Below the pieces are notes generated by a model. It was not told where the DNA came from and made no database searches. It saw nothing but the letters and a program-made list of their open reading frames with translations. Positions 32,672 to 41,262 of a DNA stretch of 58,757 nucleotides are shown here, piece after piece. Source of the stretch: an uncultured Mediterraneibacter sp. (lineage in GTDB: Bacteria; Bacillota; Clostridia; Lachnospirales; Lachnospiraceae); NCBI GenBank assembly GCA_944375765.1, contig CALWAR010000081.1, positions 1-58,757 of the forward strand, given 5' to 3'. How positions within the stretch are numbered: position 1 is the stretch's first letter; each line of letters opens with the position of its first letter. Made by a program: the position numbers and the translations under genes.

Positions 32672-34030
32672 TTATGTCTGTTTCTCACTGAGTCCCAGCG
32701 TCTCGTCTATGATGCTCCTCATGATATCTTCCGGCATCTGTCCGGGTACGTATCCATACAGATCCCCGTCTTCCGTTATCATAAATGTAGTCGGGAAAGC
32801 TGAGATCCCATACTCGGCGAACATCTCACCGCTCTCATCCATGAGCACCGGATAGGTATAACCGTTCTCTTCCATAAACGCCGCGATCTCTTCAGCCGAT
32901 CCTTCCTGTCCGATCCCCGGGCCTGCGACTCCCAGTATGGCAACTTCTGCGTCCTCGCCCTGTGCCGAATATTCTTCATAGAGTTTCTGGATATCCGGCA
33001 TCTCATTGCGGCATGGTCCGCACCATGTCGCCCAGAAGTTCAGGAAGATGACCTTGCCCCTGTAATCTGCCAGCATGTGTGTGTTTCCATACTGATCGGT
33101 CAGCTCGAGATCTGCCAGAGGAGCAGGACTGAGCTGACTCCCGCCGTCGCCGGAACTCTCTTCCTCCTCTGCGCTCTCCCCGCCGGGAGCGGAGTCTTCC
33201 TGAGCATTGTCTTCTTCGGCCTCGCCATCCTCCTGCACGGCGTCCTCCCCGGACGTGCTGTCATTCTGAGACGCGTCGTCCTGAGCAGAGCTGTCTTCGT
33301 CCGCATCTTCGGACTCATACTGCACAGAGGACAGATATCCTGTGATATCGTTCATCCTCCCCGTGAACATGAGGATTCCCATAAGGATCATCAGTACGCC
33401 GCCTATCTTGACCGTATATGCCACCGCTTTCATATGCTTTTTGAAAAAATCCAGCAGTCTCGCTGTAAACAGCCCGGCCGCAAGGAACGGCAGGATAAAG
33501 CCGAGCGTATATACTCCGATGAGCATAAAGCCCACCGCGCTCGTCTTCGCACTGCCCGCCATCAGCAGCACACTCGTGAGCGCCGGTCCCACGCAGGGCG
33601 TCCAGGCAAAACTGAACAAAAAGCCCATCAGAAACGCCGTCACAGGCGACATCGTCATCTTCTCCAGGTGTACCGGAAGCCTGTGCTCCCCGCCGAGCAG
33701 CCTGGACTTCCCGAATACTCCGATCTGGTACAGACCAAACAAAATGATAAGTACGCCCCCGATGCGTGCAAAGAGCATCCTCTGCTCGCTGAAAAATCTT
33801 CCCACAGCCGACGCGCCTGCTCCAAGTATGAAGAAAGCGGCGCTGATACCTACCGTAAACATAAGAACCCTCAAAAACAGCTTCAGTTTCCTGCTCTCTC
33901 CGGACAGTCCTCCCGAAAGGTATCCCAGATACAACGGTACGAGCGGAAGCACGCAGGGTGAAAAGAAGCTGATGAGTCCCTGTACAAATACTGTGAAAGC
34001 TGATATTCCCGTCTCTATTGAAAATCCCAT
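32672..34030 (-). CDS. CcdA-TlpA fusion, membrane thiol-disulfide reductase system
   Basis: A 452-aa fusion. Residues 1-225 are a CcdA/DsbD-beta-like membrane domain with six segments (SFFSPCVLPLVPLYLGYLSG near 22-41 and FSFAWTPCVGPALTS holding the two redox cysteines). A linker of about 65 residues rich in Glu, Asp, Ser and Gln follows (about 235-300). Residues about 300-452 form a TlpA/ResA thioredoxin domain with FWATWCGPCRNEMPD active site. CcdA moves reducing power from cytoplasmic thioredoxin to the outside; having the recipient thioredoxin fused makes a self-contained relay, probably for extracellular or lipoprotein disulfides. No c-type cytochrome gene is near. AACAGGAGAA precedes the start, with a 13-base palindrome further upstream at 34105-34117. 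Confidence 0.93.
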   Translation of the reverse strand: MGFSIETGISAFTVFVQGLISFFSPCVLPLVPLYLGYLSGGLSGESRKLKLFLRVLMFTVGISAAFFILGAGASAVGRFFSEQRMLFARIGGVLIILFGLYQIGVFGKSRLLGGEHRLPVHLEKMTMSPVTAFLMGFLFSFAWTPCVGPALTSVLLMAGSAKTSAVGFMLIGVYTLGFILPFLAAGLFTARLLDFFKKHMKAVAYTVKIGGVLMILMGILMFTGRMNDITGYLSSVQYESEDADEDSSAQDDASQNDSTSGEDAVQEDGEAEEDNAQEDSAPGGESAEEEESSGDGGSQLSPAPLADLELTDQYGNTHMLADYRGKVIFLNFWATWCGPCRNEMPDIQKLYEEYSAQGEDAEVAILGVAGPGIGQEGSAEEIAAFMEENGYTYPVLMDESGEMFAEYGISAFPTTFMITEDGDLYGYVPGQMPEDIMRSIIDETLGLSEKQT

Positions 34031-34104
34031 AATCAGTAGTTCTCCTGTTTTTTATACTGGCGTTCTGCCAGATACAGGATAACATATCTTATACAAAAAG
34101 AACA

Positions 34105-34117
34105 GTGACATTGTCAC
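34105..34117. promoter_or_regulatory. 13-base palindrome between gatZ and the CcdA-TlpA gene
   Basis: GTGACATTGTCAC, a near-perfect inverted repeat about 75 bases before the start of the CcdA-TlpA fusion and 3 bases past the gatZ stop. The position suits an operator of the redox gene; the shape resembles half-sites of CRP/FNR-type regulators, but no regulator can be assigned. Confidence 0.3.
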
Positions 34118-34119
34118 AG

Positions 34120-35445
34120 TCACATCAGTTCTCTCTGACGGGTGGCATACAGATACTCGTCGATCGTATTCGTGATCCTGTCTTCTATCAGAGCTTCCGG
34201 GTCATTTTCAAGCAGTCCCTCACGGACTTTCGTGTACTGGACCGGCATGAACTGACTTAACAAGTTTAGCGGGATACCGGCTGTGCGGAGATTCCCGATC
34301 AGGCGCTGCAGGGCCGCCTCGACCTCAGGCGCCGGCATATAATATCTGCACCGGTCGGAGAAAGAGTATTTCCTCTTCAGCCGCAGCTCCCGCTCCGTGC
34401 CCTGGTAGTGCTTTCTCCAGTGTTTATCATCTTTTAACATCGCGGCGTCAAGCGCTCCGGCAAACCTGCTCGGCTCTGCATCCGTTCCGCAGAGCAGTTC
34501 TTCCTCGATGTGCTCCAGAGCGAAGACTGCTTCCCGCATGGCAAATGTGAGTCCCGGGCCGACTTTGAGGATCCCGACGCCGTCCTCAACGAGTTCGCGC
34601 AGCTTGAACTTTGTCTGATAGTCTGTAGAATGTCCCTCGAACACAAGCGACGGGTAGTCTTTGATAGCCGCCATGAGCTCTTTTGCTTTCCCACGGTCAT
34701 ACTCTGTGCAGCCGCTGTCCTTTTCCTCGACGCCCGGCTGGACCACGACTCCGATCACGCGGTCCCATACGTCTGCGCCGAGCCCTGCCCCGTCGAACGC
34801 TTTCTCAAATGCCGCGACCGTATTTTTAAAGTCCTCGACTTTCGTCACCTGTACCCCGTCGTCCCCGCCTCCGACGGCACCGCCCGGTATCGGCACTTCA
34901 CTGCCGATGATGTAGACCGGCGGGATGGCGTCGGGTTCATTTTCAAGCAGTTTCCTGTACGTCTCTTCCGCTACACGTGCAAGTCTCGCTCCGCGGCCGG
35001 CGATGATCTCGTCAGACAGACGGATATCCGGATCGTCGCTGCCTGTTCTCATACTTGTGTCGATGTGGATCTTCGTAAAGCCGGCTCCCACATAGTGACG
35101 GATCAGCTCTTCCGCATCAGCCATGGCCTCAGCCTCATCTTTTCCGGCGAAAGTGAGCGGTCCGAGATGATCTCCGCCCAGAAATACCCGTGTTCTGTCA
35201 AATCCGGCTTTCTCAGCGATATCAAGCACAAACTCCTTGAAATCCGCCGGCTTCATCCCTGTATACCCTCCGTTCTGGTCACACTGGTTCGCCGTACTCT
35301 CGATCAACACGCATGAGCCGTCCGATATCCCTCTTTTCAGCGCCGCCTCGATGACGTATCTGTTCGCGCTGCATACAGAGTAAATACCCACACTTTTCCC
35401 CTGTTTCTGCAATTCTACGATTCTTTTCAACGGATTCTGACGCAT
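34120..35445 (-). CDS. gatZ: tagatose-1,6-bisphosphate aldolase, GatZ/KbaZ non-catalytic subunit
   Basis: A 441-aa GatZ-family protein: LIESTANQCDQNGGYTGMKPADF near the start, FLGGDHLGPLTF, TKIHIDTSM and KVGPGLTFAMREAVFALE are diagnostic. GatZ/KbaZ stabilises the GatY/KbaY aldolase, which splits tagatose-1,6-bisphosphate into DHAP and glyceraldehyde 3-phosphate. The partner gatY is transcribed divergently 200 bases away, unlike enteric operons where both lie in the same unit. It belongs to the N-acetylgalactosamine block that continues to 44.8 kb. Confidence 0.92.
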   Translation of the reverse strand: MRQNPLKRIVELQKQGKSVGIYSVCSANRYVIEAALKRGISDGSCVLIESTANQCDQNGGYTGMKPADFKEFVLDIAEKAGFDRTRVFLGGDHLGPLTFAGKDEAEAMADAEELIRHYVGAGFTKIHIDTSMRTGSDDPDIRLSDEIIAGRGARLARVAEETYRKLLENEPDAIPPVYIIGSEVPIPGGAVGGGDDGVQVTKVEDFKNTVAAFEKAFDGAGLGADVWDRVIGVVVQPGVEEKDSGCTEYDRGKAKELMAAIKDYPSLVFEGHSTDYQTKFKLRELVEDGVGILKVGPGLTFAMREAVFALEHIEEELLCGTDAEPSRFAGALDAAMLKDDKHWRKHYQGTERELRLKRKYSFSDRCRYYMPAPEVEAALQRLIGNLRTAGIPLNLLSQFMPVQYTKVREGLLENDPEALIEDRITNTIDEYLYATRQRELM

Positions 35446-35549
35446 CTTTCTTTCTCCTTTTTCTTTTCATCGTAGCACGATAAAACAGGGCCTACTTTGG
35501 ATTATTTAAACAATCGTTTGCATTTTTTAAGAAAGTAAAAAATGGAAGG

Positions 35550-35576
35550 ACAGAACGATGCGTTCTGTGCTATACT
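35550..35576 (+). promoter_or_regulatory. gatY promoter with 19-base palindromic operator
   Basis: ACAGAACGATGCGTTCTGT (35550-35568) is a perfect inverted repeat with 8-base arms; TATACT (35571-35576) starts 2 bases later and is a good -10. The palindrome covers the spacer and -35 position, so its binder would be a repressor. It lies 70 bases upstream of gatY in the gatZ/gatY divergent region. A LacI-, GntR- or DeoR-type protein is expected; none is encoded next to it. Confidence 0.6.
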
Positions 35577-35645
35577 GGTAGCAGTAAAACTGGCGTTCGC
35601 ACAGCAGCAGCGCCGCAAAAACTATAAAGAATCGAGGTTATTTTT

Positions 35646-36497
35646 ATGCCATTAGTTACAACAAATGAAATGCTGAAAAAAGCACAGGACGGCCATTATG
35701 CAGTAGGCGCTTTCAATGTAGAAAACCTGGAGATGGTCCTGTCAGTCATCAGGGCTGCGGAAGAGATGAAAGCTCCGGTCATCATGCAGACAACCCCTTC
35801 AACGATCCGATATGCGGGGCTGGATTATTACCTCGCTATGGTCAGGACAGCGGCAGAGCGCGCAGACGTACCGGTCGCCATACACCTGGATCACGGGAGC
35901 AGCTTTGAGCTGGCTATGCAGGCTCTCCGTGCAGGATACACTTCTATCATGATCGACGGCTCTCACGAGTCTTTTGAAGATAACATCGCTCTGACGCGCC
36001 GCGTGGTCGACGCCTGTGCGCCGTCGGCCATCAGTGTTGAGGCCGAACTCGGCAAGGTCGGCGGGAAAGAGGATGATCTCGAAGCGGCGGATGATTCTCC
36101 GTTCACGGATCCGAAGCAGGCGCAGGAATTCGCAGAGCGCACTCAGGTAAACTCCCTGGCCGTTGCGATCGGAACGGCGCACGGTTTCTATAAGGGAATC
36201 CCAAAACTTGACTTTGACCGCTTAAGCGCGATCCGTAAGCTCGTATCCATCCCGCTCATCCTCCATGGCGCCTCCGGAGTGCCGGACGACGCGGTGCGTA
36301 AATCCATCACGCTCGGTATCTGTAAGGTAAACTTTGCGACAGAGTTAAGAGCTGCTTTCAGCGACGGAGTAAAGGCATATCTCGCGGAGAATCCCGACGC
36401 ATATGATCCGAAGAAATACAACGCCGTCGGCATGGAGCATGTGACCGCTCTTGTAAAACAGAAGATCGATGTGTGCGGCTCAGAGGGGAAAGCCTGA
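35646..36497 (+). CDS. gatY: class II tagatose-1,6-bisphosphate aldolase (GatY/KbaY type)
   Basis: A 283-aa zinc aldolase. HLDHGSS (about 83-89) holds the catalytic Asp and a zinc His; EAELGKVGGKED near 140, GTAHGFYKG and LHGASGVP contain the remaining zinc ligands and phosphate-binding loop. Length and the AVGAFNVENLEM start suit the GatY/KbaY/FbaA group; pairing with gatZ argues for tagatose-bisphosphate, although fructose-bisphosphate aldolase is the alternative. Its own promoter and operator precede it and a terminator follows. Confidence 0.9.
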   Translation: MPLVTTNEMLKKAQDGHYAVGAFNVENLEMVLSVIRAAEEMKAPVIMQTTPSTIRYAGLDYYLAMVRTAAERADVPVAIHLDHGSSFELAMQALRAGYTSIMIDGSHESFEDNIALTRRVVDACAPSAISVEAELGKVGGKEDDLEAADDSPFTDPKQAQEFAERTQVNSLAVAIGTAHGFYKGIPKLDFDRLSAIRKLVSIPLILHGASGVPDDAVRKSITLGICKVNFATELRAAFSDGVKAYLAENPDAYDPKKYNAVGMEHVTALVKQKIDVCGSEGKA

Positions 36498-36533
36498 GCC
36501 TCATATCCTGAGATATACGATCCGCCAAGTAAG

Positions 36534-36582
36534 AAATAAAAAGGAGTTTCTCATCCTCAGATGAGAAGCCCCTTTTTATTTC
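36534..36582 (+). terminator. terminator between gatY and the convergent membrane protein gene
   Basis: Long inverted repeat: AAATAAAAAGG-GTTTCTCATC paired with GATGAGAA-CCCTTTTTATTT around a CTCA loop. A T-run follows on plus and an equivalent one on minus, so it serves both convergent genes. Confidence 0.8.
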
Positions 36583-36605
36583 TGTATTATTTTCTTTCCC
36601 GCACC

Positions 36606-37148
36606 TCACTTCTTCATCTTCGTAAGAGCGATGATGTGGATAATCCCAAAGTAAAACCCGACCAGCGCAAGGCATCCGCTGAATACGAGCAGTCCGGGAG
36701 AATATTTCTCGATATACGCATTCAGTATGATCAGGACTGCAAACAACAGATAGAGGAACGCAAGCACGATCACCCGTCCTCTCTCCTTGTTTTCGACGAT
36801 ATACTGCAGCGCAGACACCCGGCGCTCAAAGTCCACATCTGTCACCGGATCCAGTTTCTTCAGGAACACTTTCCGGAAAGCGAACTCCGCCAGCGCCATC
36901 ATGACCGCCCAGGCGATCAGAGCCTGCACCCACGTAAGGAACGTCACTCCGAACAGGATCGCGGCAAACAGGATGATCACGAATCTGTTCTTATAGAACA
37001 CAGCCGAATTCTCGTTTGCCTTATCGACCAGATAGCCTTTCTTTGTCACCATGTCGTAGAAAATAGTGCGCCCTCTTTTGTCAGTATAAATATTTCGTCC
37101 CGAAAGGCGGATCTTCTCCACCGGTTTTTTTGATCTTTTCTTACCCAT
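36606..37148 (-). CDS. unknown four-segment membrane protein
   Basis: A 180-aa protein that I do not recognise. A basic N terminus (GKKRSKKPVEKIRLSGRN) with a small-looking RTIFYDMVTKKGYLVD segment is followed by two membrane segments (about 56-88), a cytoplasmic stretch with FRKVFLKKLDPVTDVDFERRVSALQYIVENKERGR, and two more membrane segments (about 126-142 and 150-172). There is no signal peptide and no strong ribosome site. It lies between nagA and gatY, 84 bases downstream of nagA on the same strand, but nothing links it to sugar use. Confidence 0.65.
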   Translation of the reverse strand: MGKKRSKKPVEKIRLSGRNIYTDKRGRTIFYDMVTKKGYLVDKANENSAVFYKNRFVIILFAAILFGVTFLTWVQALIAWAVMMALAEFAFRKVFLKKLDPVTDVDFERRVSALQYIVENKERGRVIVLAFLYLLFAVLIILNAYIEKYSPGLLVFSGCLALVGFYFGIIHIIALTKMKK

Positions 37149-37232
37149 ATTTCTTCATTCCATATCTTTCATATTCTCTGATTCTCCGGCGCCTGTCCGC
37201 CTCTGCCCTGCATCCGAACCGTTGTCAGACGA

Positions 37233-38378
37233 CTATCTGCCGAGCATCGCTTCTCCTCTGCAGTATGTCTGGAGTACTTTATAATCCCGGTCGAGCACTG
37301 CCAGATCCGCGTCAAGCCCGACCTTGATGGAGCCTTTTCTGTCCTCGATGCCCAGACATGCCGCCGGATTCTTCGTGCAGGCATTGATCGCTGTGTCTAC
37401 CGGCACAAGCGCCTCTTCGATGAGGATGCGCAGTCCGTCGTTGATACAAAGCGTAGAGCCCGCCAGACTTTTCGACGACGTCAGATGAGCGCTGCCGTCC
37501 TCATAGATCTCGATCTCATTTCCGCCGAAGATGAATTTGGATCCCGCCGGAGAACCTTTCGCCATCAGCGCGTCACTGACCAGCATACCGTAGTGGGGGC
37601 CTTTTTCCTCAAAGAAATTATGAAGAGCCGCATATGTGGAGTGATTGCCGTCGCATATAATCTCCCCGTACATGCTTTTTATGCGGAATGCCGCTCCCAC
37701 CAGGCCGTTCACCCTGTGGTTGAAAGGCGTCATGCCATTGTATACATGAGTCATGGATCTTGCTCCGTGAGCAAACGCCTGTATCGCCTGTTTACTCGTT
37801 GCCGCAGAATGTCCGATGCTCACCACCACGCCGTGCTCCGCACAGTATCTTGTCAGAGCAAAGCCGTCGTCCTGCTCCGTCGCCAGCGTAATATAGCGGA
37901 TCAGGCCGTCCGCCGCTTCCTGATATTTTTTGAACTGCTCCACCGACGGCTTGACGATGTACTGTTCCGGCTGCGCTCCTTTGTATTTCATATCAAGGAA
38001 CGGTCCCTCAAAATGCACGCCCAGGATCTCTGCACCAGTATAGCCCTCTCTCACCACTTTTGCAACATTTTTGAGCGCATTGGTGAGTACTTCTTCACTC
38101 TGTGTGATCGTCGTCGGGAGCAGAGCTGTAACTCCCTCTTTTACGATGTTCGCCACCCAGTTGCGAAGCCCCTCTTCTTCTGCGTCATTCGTATCAAATC
38201 CATATGCGCCGTGACAGTGCACATCGATAAATCCTGGCAGGATGCGCGCTTCCCCATAATCCACATCGGCCGGCTTTGAGCCATAGCCGCAGACATCTGC
38301 GATTTTTCCATCTTTTATCTCGATCTGTGCTTCCATAAACTGATCCGCGATCCAGACCTTTTTACTCTGAATAATCAT
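37233..38378 (-). CDS. nagA: N-acetylglucosamine/galactosamine-6-phosphate deacetylase
   Basis: A 381-aa NagA of the amidohydrolase superfamily. PGFIDVHCHGAYG near residue 50 gives the first metal motif; HFEGPFL holds the metal Glu; SIGHSAAT and HVYNGMTPFNHR contain metal and substrate His residues; SDALMAKG the catalytic Asp. It removes acetate from amino-sugar 6-phosphates. In this cluster (PTS of the aga type, AgaS, GatYZ) the substrate is most likely N-acetylgalactosamine-6-phosphate, though such enzymes often accept both. AGGAGG site precedes the start. Confidence 0.94.
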   Translation of the reverse strand: MIIQSKKVWIADQFMEAQIEIKDGKIADVCGYGSKPADVDYGEARILPGFIDVHCHGAYGFDTNDAEEEGLRNWVANIVKEGVTALLPTTITQSEEVLTNALKNVAKVVREGYTGAEILGVHFEGPFLDMKYKGAQPEQYIVKPSVEQFKKYQEAADGLIRYITLATEQDDGFALTRYCAEHGVVVSIGHSAATSKQAIQAFAHGARSMTHVYNGMTPFNHRVNGLVGAAFRIKSMYGEIICDGNHSTYAALHNFFEEKGPHYGMLVSDALMAKGSPAGSKFIFGGNEIEIYEDGSAHLTSSKSLAGSTLCINDGLRILIEEALVPVDTAINACTKNPAACLGIEDRKGSIKVGLDADLAVLDRDYKVLQTYCRGEAMLGR

Positions 38379-38391
38379 AACAAACTCCTCC

Positions 38392-38420
38392 TTGATTCTT
38401 TAATTTTTTTATTATATAAT
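38392..38420 (+). promoter_or_regulatory. promoter of the AraC regulator gene
   Basis: TTGATT (38392-38397), 17-base spacer, TATAAT (38415-38420), 44 bases before the regulator start. The region also overlaps the divergent nagA leader: ATTATA at 38411-38416 gives a TATAAT on the minus strand, so the two promoters share bases and may compete. Confidence 0.7.
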
Positions 38421-38464
38421 TTAAAAAGTACAAACATAAATATTTAACAGAGGGAGTGATCGCG

Positions 38465-39637
38465 ATGGTCAAGACTACTGATAACAGCTTTGAGCCTTAC
38501 GGAACATTTTACGATGAACCGGTCGATATAGAAAAGCTCGGCCTGACCAGCTATGAGATCAACTCGACATCCAAAAAGCTGGATCAGCTCTTTTTCCTTC
38601 CCTGTGAAGCATATATTGAGTGCTCTCAGGGTACGGCACGGATTCTTATCAGCGACGTTCCCAATGCAGGCGAACTCAGGACATTCCCCGTGAGGCATCA
38701 TATAAAACTCGTCCCTGATACATATTTTAATCTCGTCCCGCTCTCCATACCTCTGACATGGAAACTCATCACTCCCGGCGTCGGACCGGATACTTTAAAA
38801 CTTGCCACGCCGTATACTTATCAGCCGGTGTCCGTACCGTTTCACGTCCGCAGGATCATCGACTGCTGGTTTACCCGACAGGACGGGCCGTGCAACGTTA
38901 TAAAACCCGCCAGCAGATCATATGAACTTCTCTATGTTTACGAAGGTTCCATGAATGTATCCCTGTCCAGCGGGAACTGTTCCATGCAGGCGCACGATCT
39001 CATCCTGTACCGGGCTGATGCCGTCTCGCTCAGCATAGAGTCGTCCTGCTCATATCTGACTGTGATCTTCGATGTGAATCAAAGAAAGACTCTCCACATC
39101 CTGAACCACCTGTTCCACTGTACGAGCGAGATGCAGCAGGTCCTCTGGAAGCTCCTCATTGAAAGCTTTGAGCACTCCTATTATACAAGAACGCTCCTTG
39201 TATGTTATCTTCAGGAGACGCTCCTTTTGCTCCTGCAGTTTTATGAGACAGTCAGCCACCAGACACTGCTCTCCGACAGTCACTCCTCGCGCAACGATCT
39301 TCTCTCTGAGATCCTTGCCTATATGAACAACCGGATCGCCGAACCGATCACCATTGAAGAGATCTGCCACGAGTTCTTTATCTCACGCTCGTCTCTCCAG
39401 GCGCTGTTCAAGACGCATCTGAACACGTCGCCCAAAAACTATCTGCTGAATATCAAGCTCCAGAAGAGTAAGGAACTGATCCGTGAAAATCAGTACACGA
39501 TCAGCGAGATCGCCTATATGCTCGGTTTCAGTTCGATCCACTACTTTTCGCGCCTCTTCAAAAAATATTTTAACACAACGCCGAGCGCTTATGTGAAAAA
39601 GATTTCTGAGAGTCAGAACATACCGAAAAATCAATAG
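38465..39637 (+). CDS. AraC-family regulator, probable activator of the amino-sugar cluster
   Basis: A 390-aa regulator. The C terminus has the two AraC helix-turn-helix motifs: ITIEEICHEFFISRSSLQALFK (about 305-326) and YTISEIAYMLGFSSIHYFSRLFKKYF (about 350-375). Ahead of it are a cupin-like sensing region (ELLYVYEGSMNVSLSSGN, about 160-180) and a further N-terminal segment of about 140 residues without known domain. I used ATG 38465, 9 bases after GAGGGA; a GTG three codons upstream is less well placed. It lies divergent from nagA and convergent with the PTS operon, so those are its likely targets. Confidence 0.9.
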   Translation: MVKTTDNSFEPYGTFYDEPVDIEKLGLTSYEINSTSKKLDQLFFLPCEAYIECSQGTARILISDVPNAGELRTFPVRHHIKLVPDTYFNLVPLSIPLTWKLITPGVGPDTLKLATPYTYQPVSVPFHVRRIIDCWFTRQDGPCNVIKPASRSYELLYVYEGSMNVSLSSGNCSMQAHDLILYRADAVSLSIESSCSYLTVIFDVNQRKTLHILNHLFHCTSEMQQVLWKLLIESFEHSYYTRTLLVCYLQETLLLLLQFYETVSHQTLLSDSHSSRNDLLSEILAYMNNRIAEPITIEEICHEFFISRSSLQALFKTHLNTSPKNYLLNIKLQKSKELIRENQYTISEIAYMLGFSSIHYFSRLFKKYFNTTPSAYVKKISESQNIPKNQ

Positions 39638-39642
39638 ACGGA

Positions 39643-39924
39643 TCAGTCTGATACGATCTCCTGAATACTGAATCGTGAGATCTGGATCACCGTGCTCTTG
39701 TTGATCTCCACATCGATGACATTATTCCTGATCTTCACGATCTTTCCGTAAATACCGCCGCTGAACATGATCCTCGCTCCGACCTGTATCCCCTCCTGGA
39801 GTTTCCTCATCGCCTCGCGGTTCTTCTTCATGTTCCGCGAGGATATAAAGATCAGCACGATCGCGCATATGCCGATCAGGACTCCCACGGTCACGCAGGT
39901 CCAGATGATGATTTCTAAATTCAT
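39643..39924 (-). CDS. yajC: YajC-like protein at the end of the PTS operon
   Basis: A 93-aa protein: one N-terminal membrane helix (EIIIWTCVTVGVLIGICAIVLIFI), a short basic helix (SRNMKKNREAMRKLQEGIQVG) and a small beta domain (ARIMFSGGIYGKIVKIRNNVIDVEI), the YajC plan. YajC belongs to the SecDF-YajC translocase, but copies inside mannose-family PTS operons recur in Firmicutes, including streptococcal hyaluronan-use operons, with unknown task. Here it is the last gene after agaS, and no secDF is near. Confidence 0.85.
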   Translation of the reverse strand: MNLEIIIWTCVTVGVLIGICAIVLIFISSRNMKKNREAMRKLQEGIQVGARIMFSGGIYGKIVKIRNNVIDVEINKSTVIQISRFSIQEIVSD

Positions 39925-39993
39925 ACTTTATCGTTCCTCCTTATCAGAACATGGTCTGCCTGCGGCAAACCATGTTCCTCGTTTCTGTCATTC

Positions 39994-41175
39994 TTATTTT
40001 CTCGTATATGGATACAGAGTCACGCCTTTCACAACCCTGTTCACTTCTCCTGTCGGACACGGATTATCCGGTGTAATGGACAGAGAAAGTGATTTCAGGA
40101 CTGCCAGCGTCTGCGCGAACAGGATATAGTCAAGTCCGAGGAGCACATTCTCATGGGCCTCATCGAGATCATATGCCACCGCATAGTCTGCAAGAGAAGC
40201 CGCTTCATCATCCGGAGTCCTCATCACCGCTGCGATCTTATTTCCCTTACGCTGTCCGCTCATCTCTTTGATAAGATCCATCTCATACTGTCTCGTGTAC
40301 GGATCATCGCTGAGATAAACAACAGTAAGAGTCGTGTCGTCCACGATAGATTTCGGTCCGTGGCGGAATCCCATCGGAGTATCGTACATCGTAACAACCC
40401 GGCCGGCCGTCAGTTCAAGCATCTTGAGGGCTGATTCCTGAGAGGTGCCTTTCAGCGTGTTGCTCCCCAGATAGACGATACGGCGGAAGTCATATTCATC
40501 TACAATTTTCTGCGCGATGCCGTATCTGTTATCCAGGAAGTCCTGCCCTGCCGCTGTGATTTCCTTTACTTCTCCGAGCGCCTTGTCCAGCTCTTCCAGA
40601 TGGAAACAGAGATACGTCGCCAGATACATGTTCGAGTAGCTGGAGGTCATGGCAAAGCTCTGATCGTGCGTCTCATCTGTCAGATTGATCGCATAGCAGT
40701 TTTCCGTCTCAGCCGCCCGTTTGGACAGAGCGCCGTTCTTATTGCATGTGACAAAAAGATGATAAATGTGATCACACACGCTCTCAGCCGCATCGATAGC
40801 CCCCACAGATTCCGGTGAGTTTCCGGAACGTCCGAAGCTGATAAGGAGCGTCGGCTTCGTGCGGGACAGATAAGCCTCGGGAGTCGCTACGATGTCCGTC
40901 GTTCCGTATGATTTTACCTTGTGGTCAAGCAGCCCTGCGAGATGCGGAAACAGTGCGTTTCCCACGAACTCGCTCGTCCCTGCCCCTGTCAGGATTACGT
41001 CGTAATCGTCGCATTTGATCACCTGATCGATAAATTTCTGAATCTCATCTCTGTGCTCTGCGATCTGCCTGCATGTTTTCTCCCATGTGGCAGGCTGCTG
41101 ATAAATCTCTGTCAGCGTAAAAGCCGAAGACGTTTCCTGCATTTTTTCCTGTGTTATTCCAAAGATCTCACTCAT
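39994..41175 (-). CDS. agaS: AgaS, SIS-domain galactosamine-6-phosphate deaminase/isomerase
   Basis: A 393-aa protein with two sugar-isomerase (SIS) domains: ILTGAGTSEFVGNAL and LISFGRSGNSPES (about 60-125) in the first, IVYLGSNTLKGTSQESALKMLEL (about 232-255) in the second. Length and the MYDTPMGFRHGPKSIV motif identify AgaS, which converts galactosamine-6-phosphate to tagatose-6-phosphate with loss of ammonia. It follows the IIA gene and forms the metabolic link to gatYZ. Confidence 0.92.
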   Translation of the reverse strand: MSEIFGITQEKMQETSSAFTLTEIYQQPATWEKTCRQIAEHRDEIQKFIDQVIKCDDYDVILTGAGTSEFVGNALFPHLAGLLDHKVKSYGTTDIVATPEAYLSRTKPTLLISFGRSGNSPESVGAIDAAESVCDHIYHLFVTCNKNGALSKRAAETENCYAINLTDETHDQSFAMTSSYSNMYLATYLCFHLEELDKALGEVKEITAAGQDFLDNRYGIAQKIVDEYDFRRIVYLGSNTLKGTSQESALKMLELTAGRVVTMYDTPMGFRHGPKSIVDDTTLTVVYLSDDPYTRQYEMDLIKEMSGQRKGNKIAAVMRTPDDEAASLADYAVAYDLDEAHENVLLGLDYILFAQTLAVLKSLSLSITPDNPCPTGEVNRVVKGVTLYPYTRK

Positions 41176-41262
41176 TTTTCTTCCCCTTTCTTCCCCGCCT
41201 TGTCACAGGCAGAATATGACGCCGCTGTCAGCGGCCGGTTATTTATGCTATGCAGATATCGC

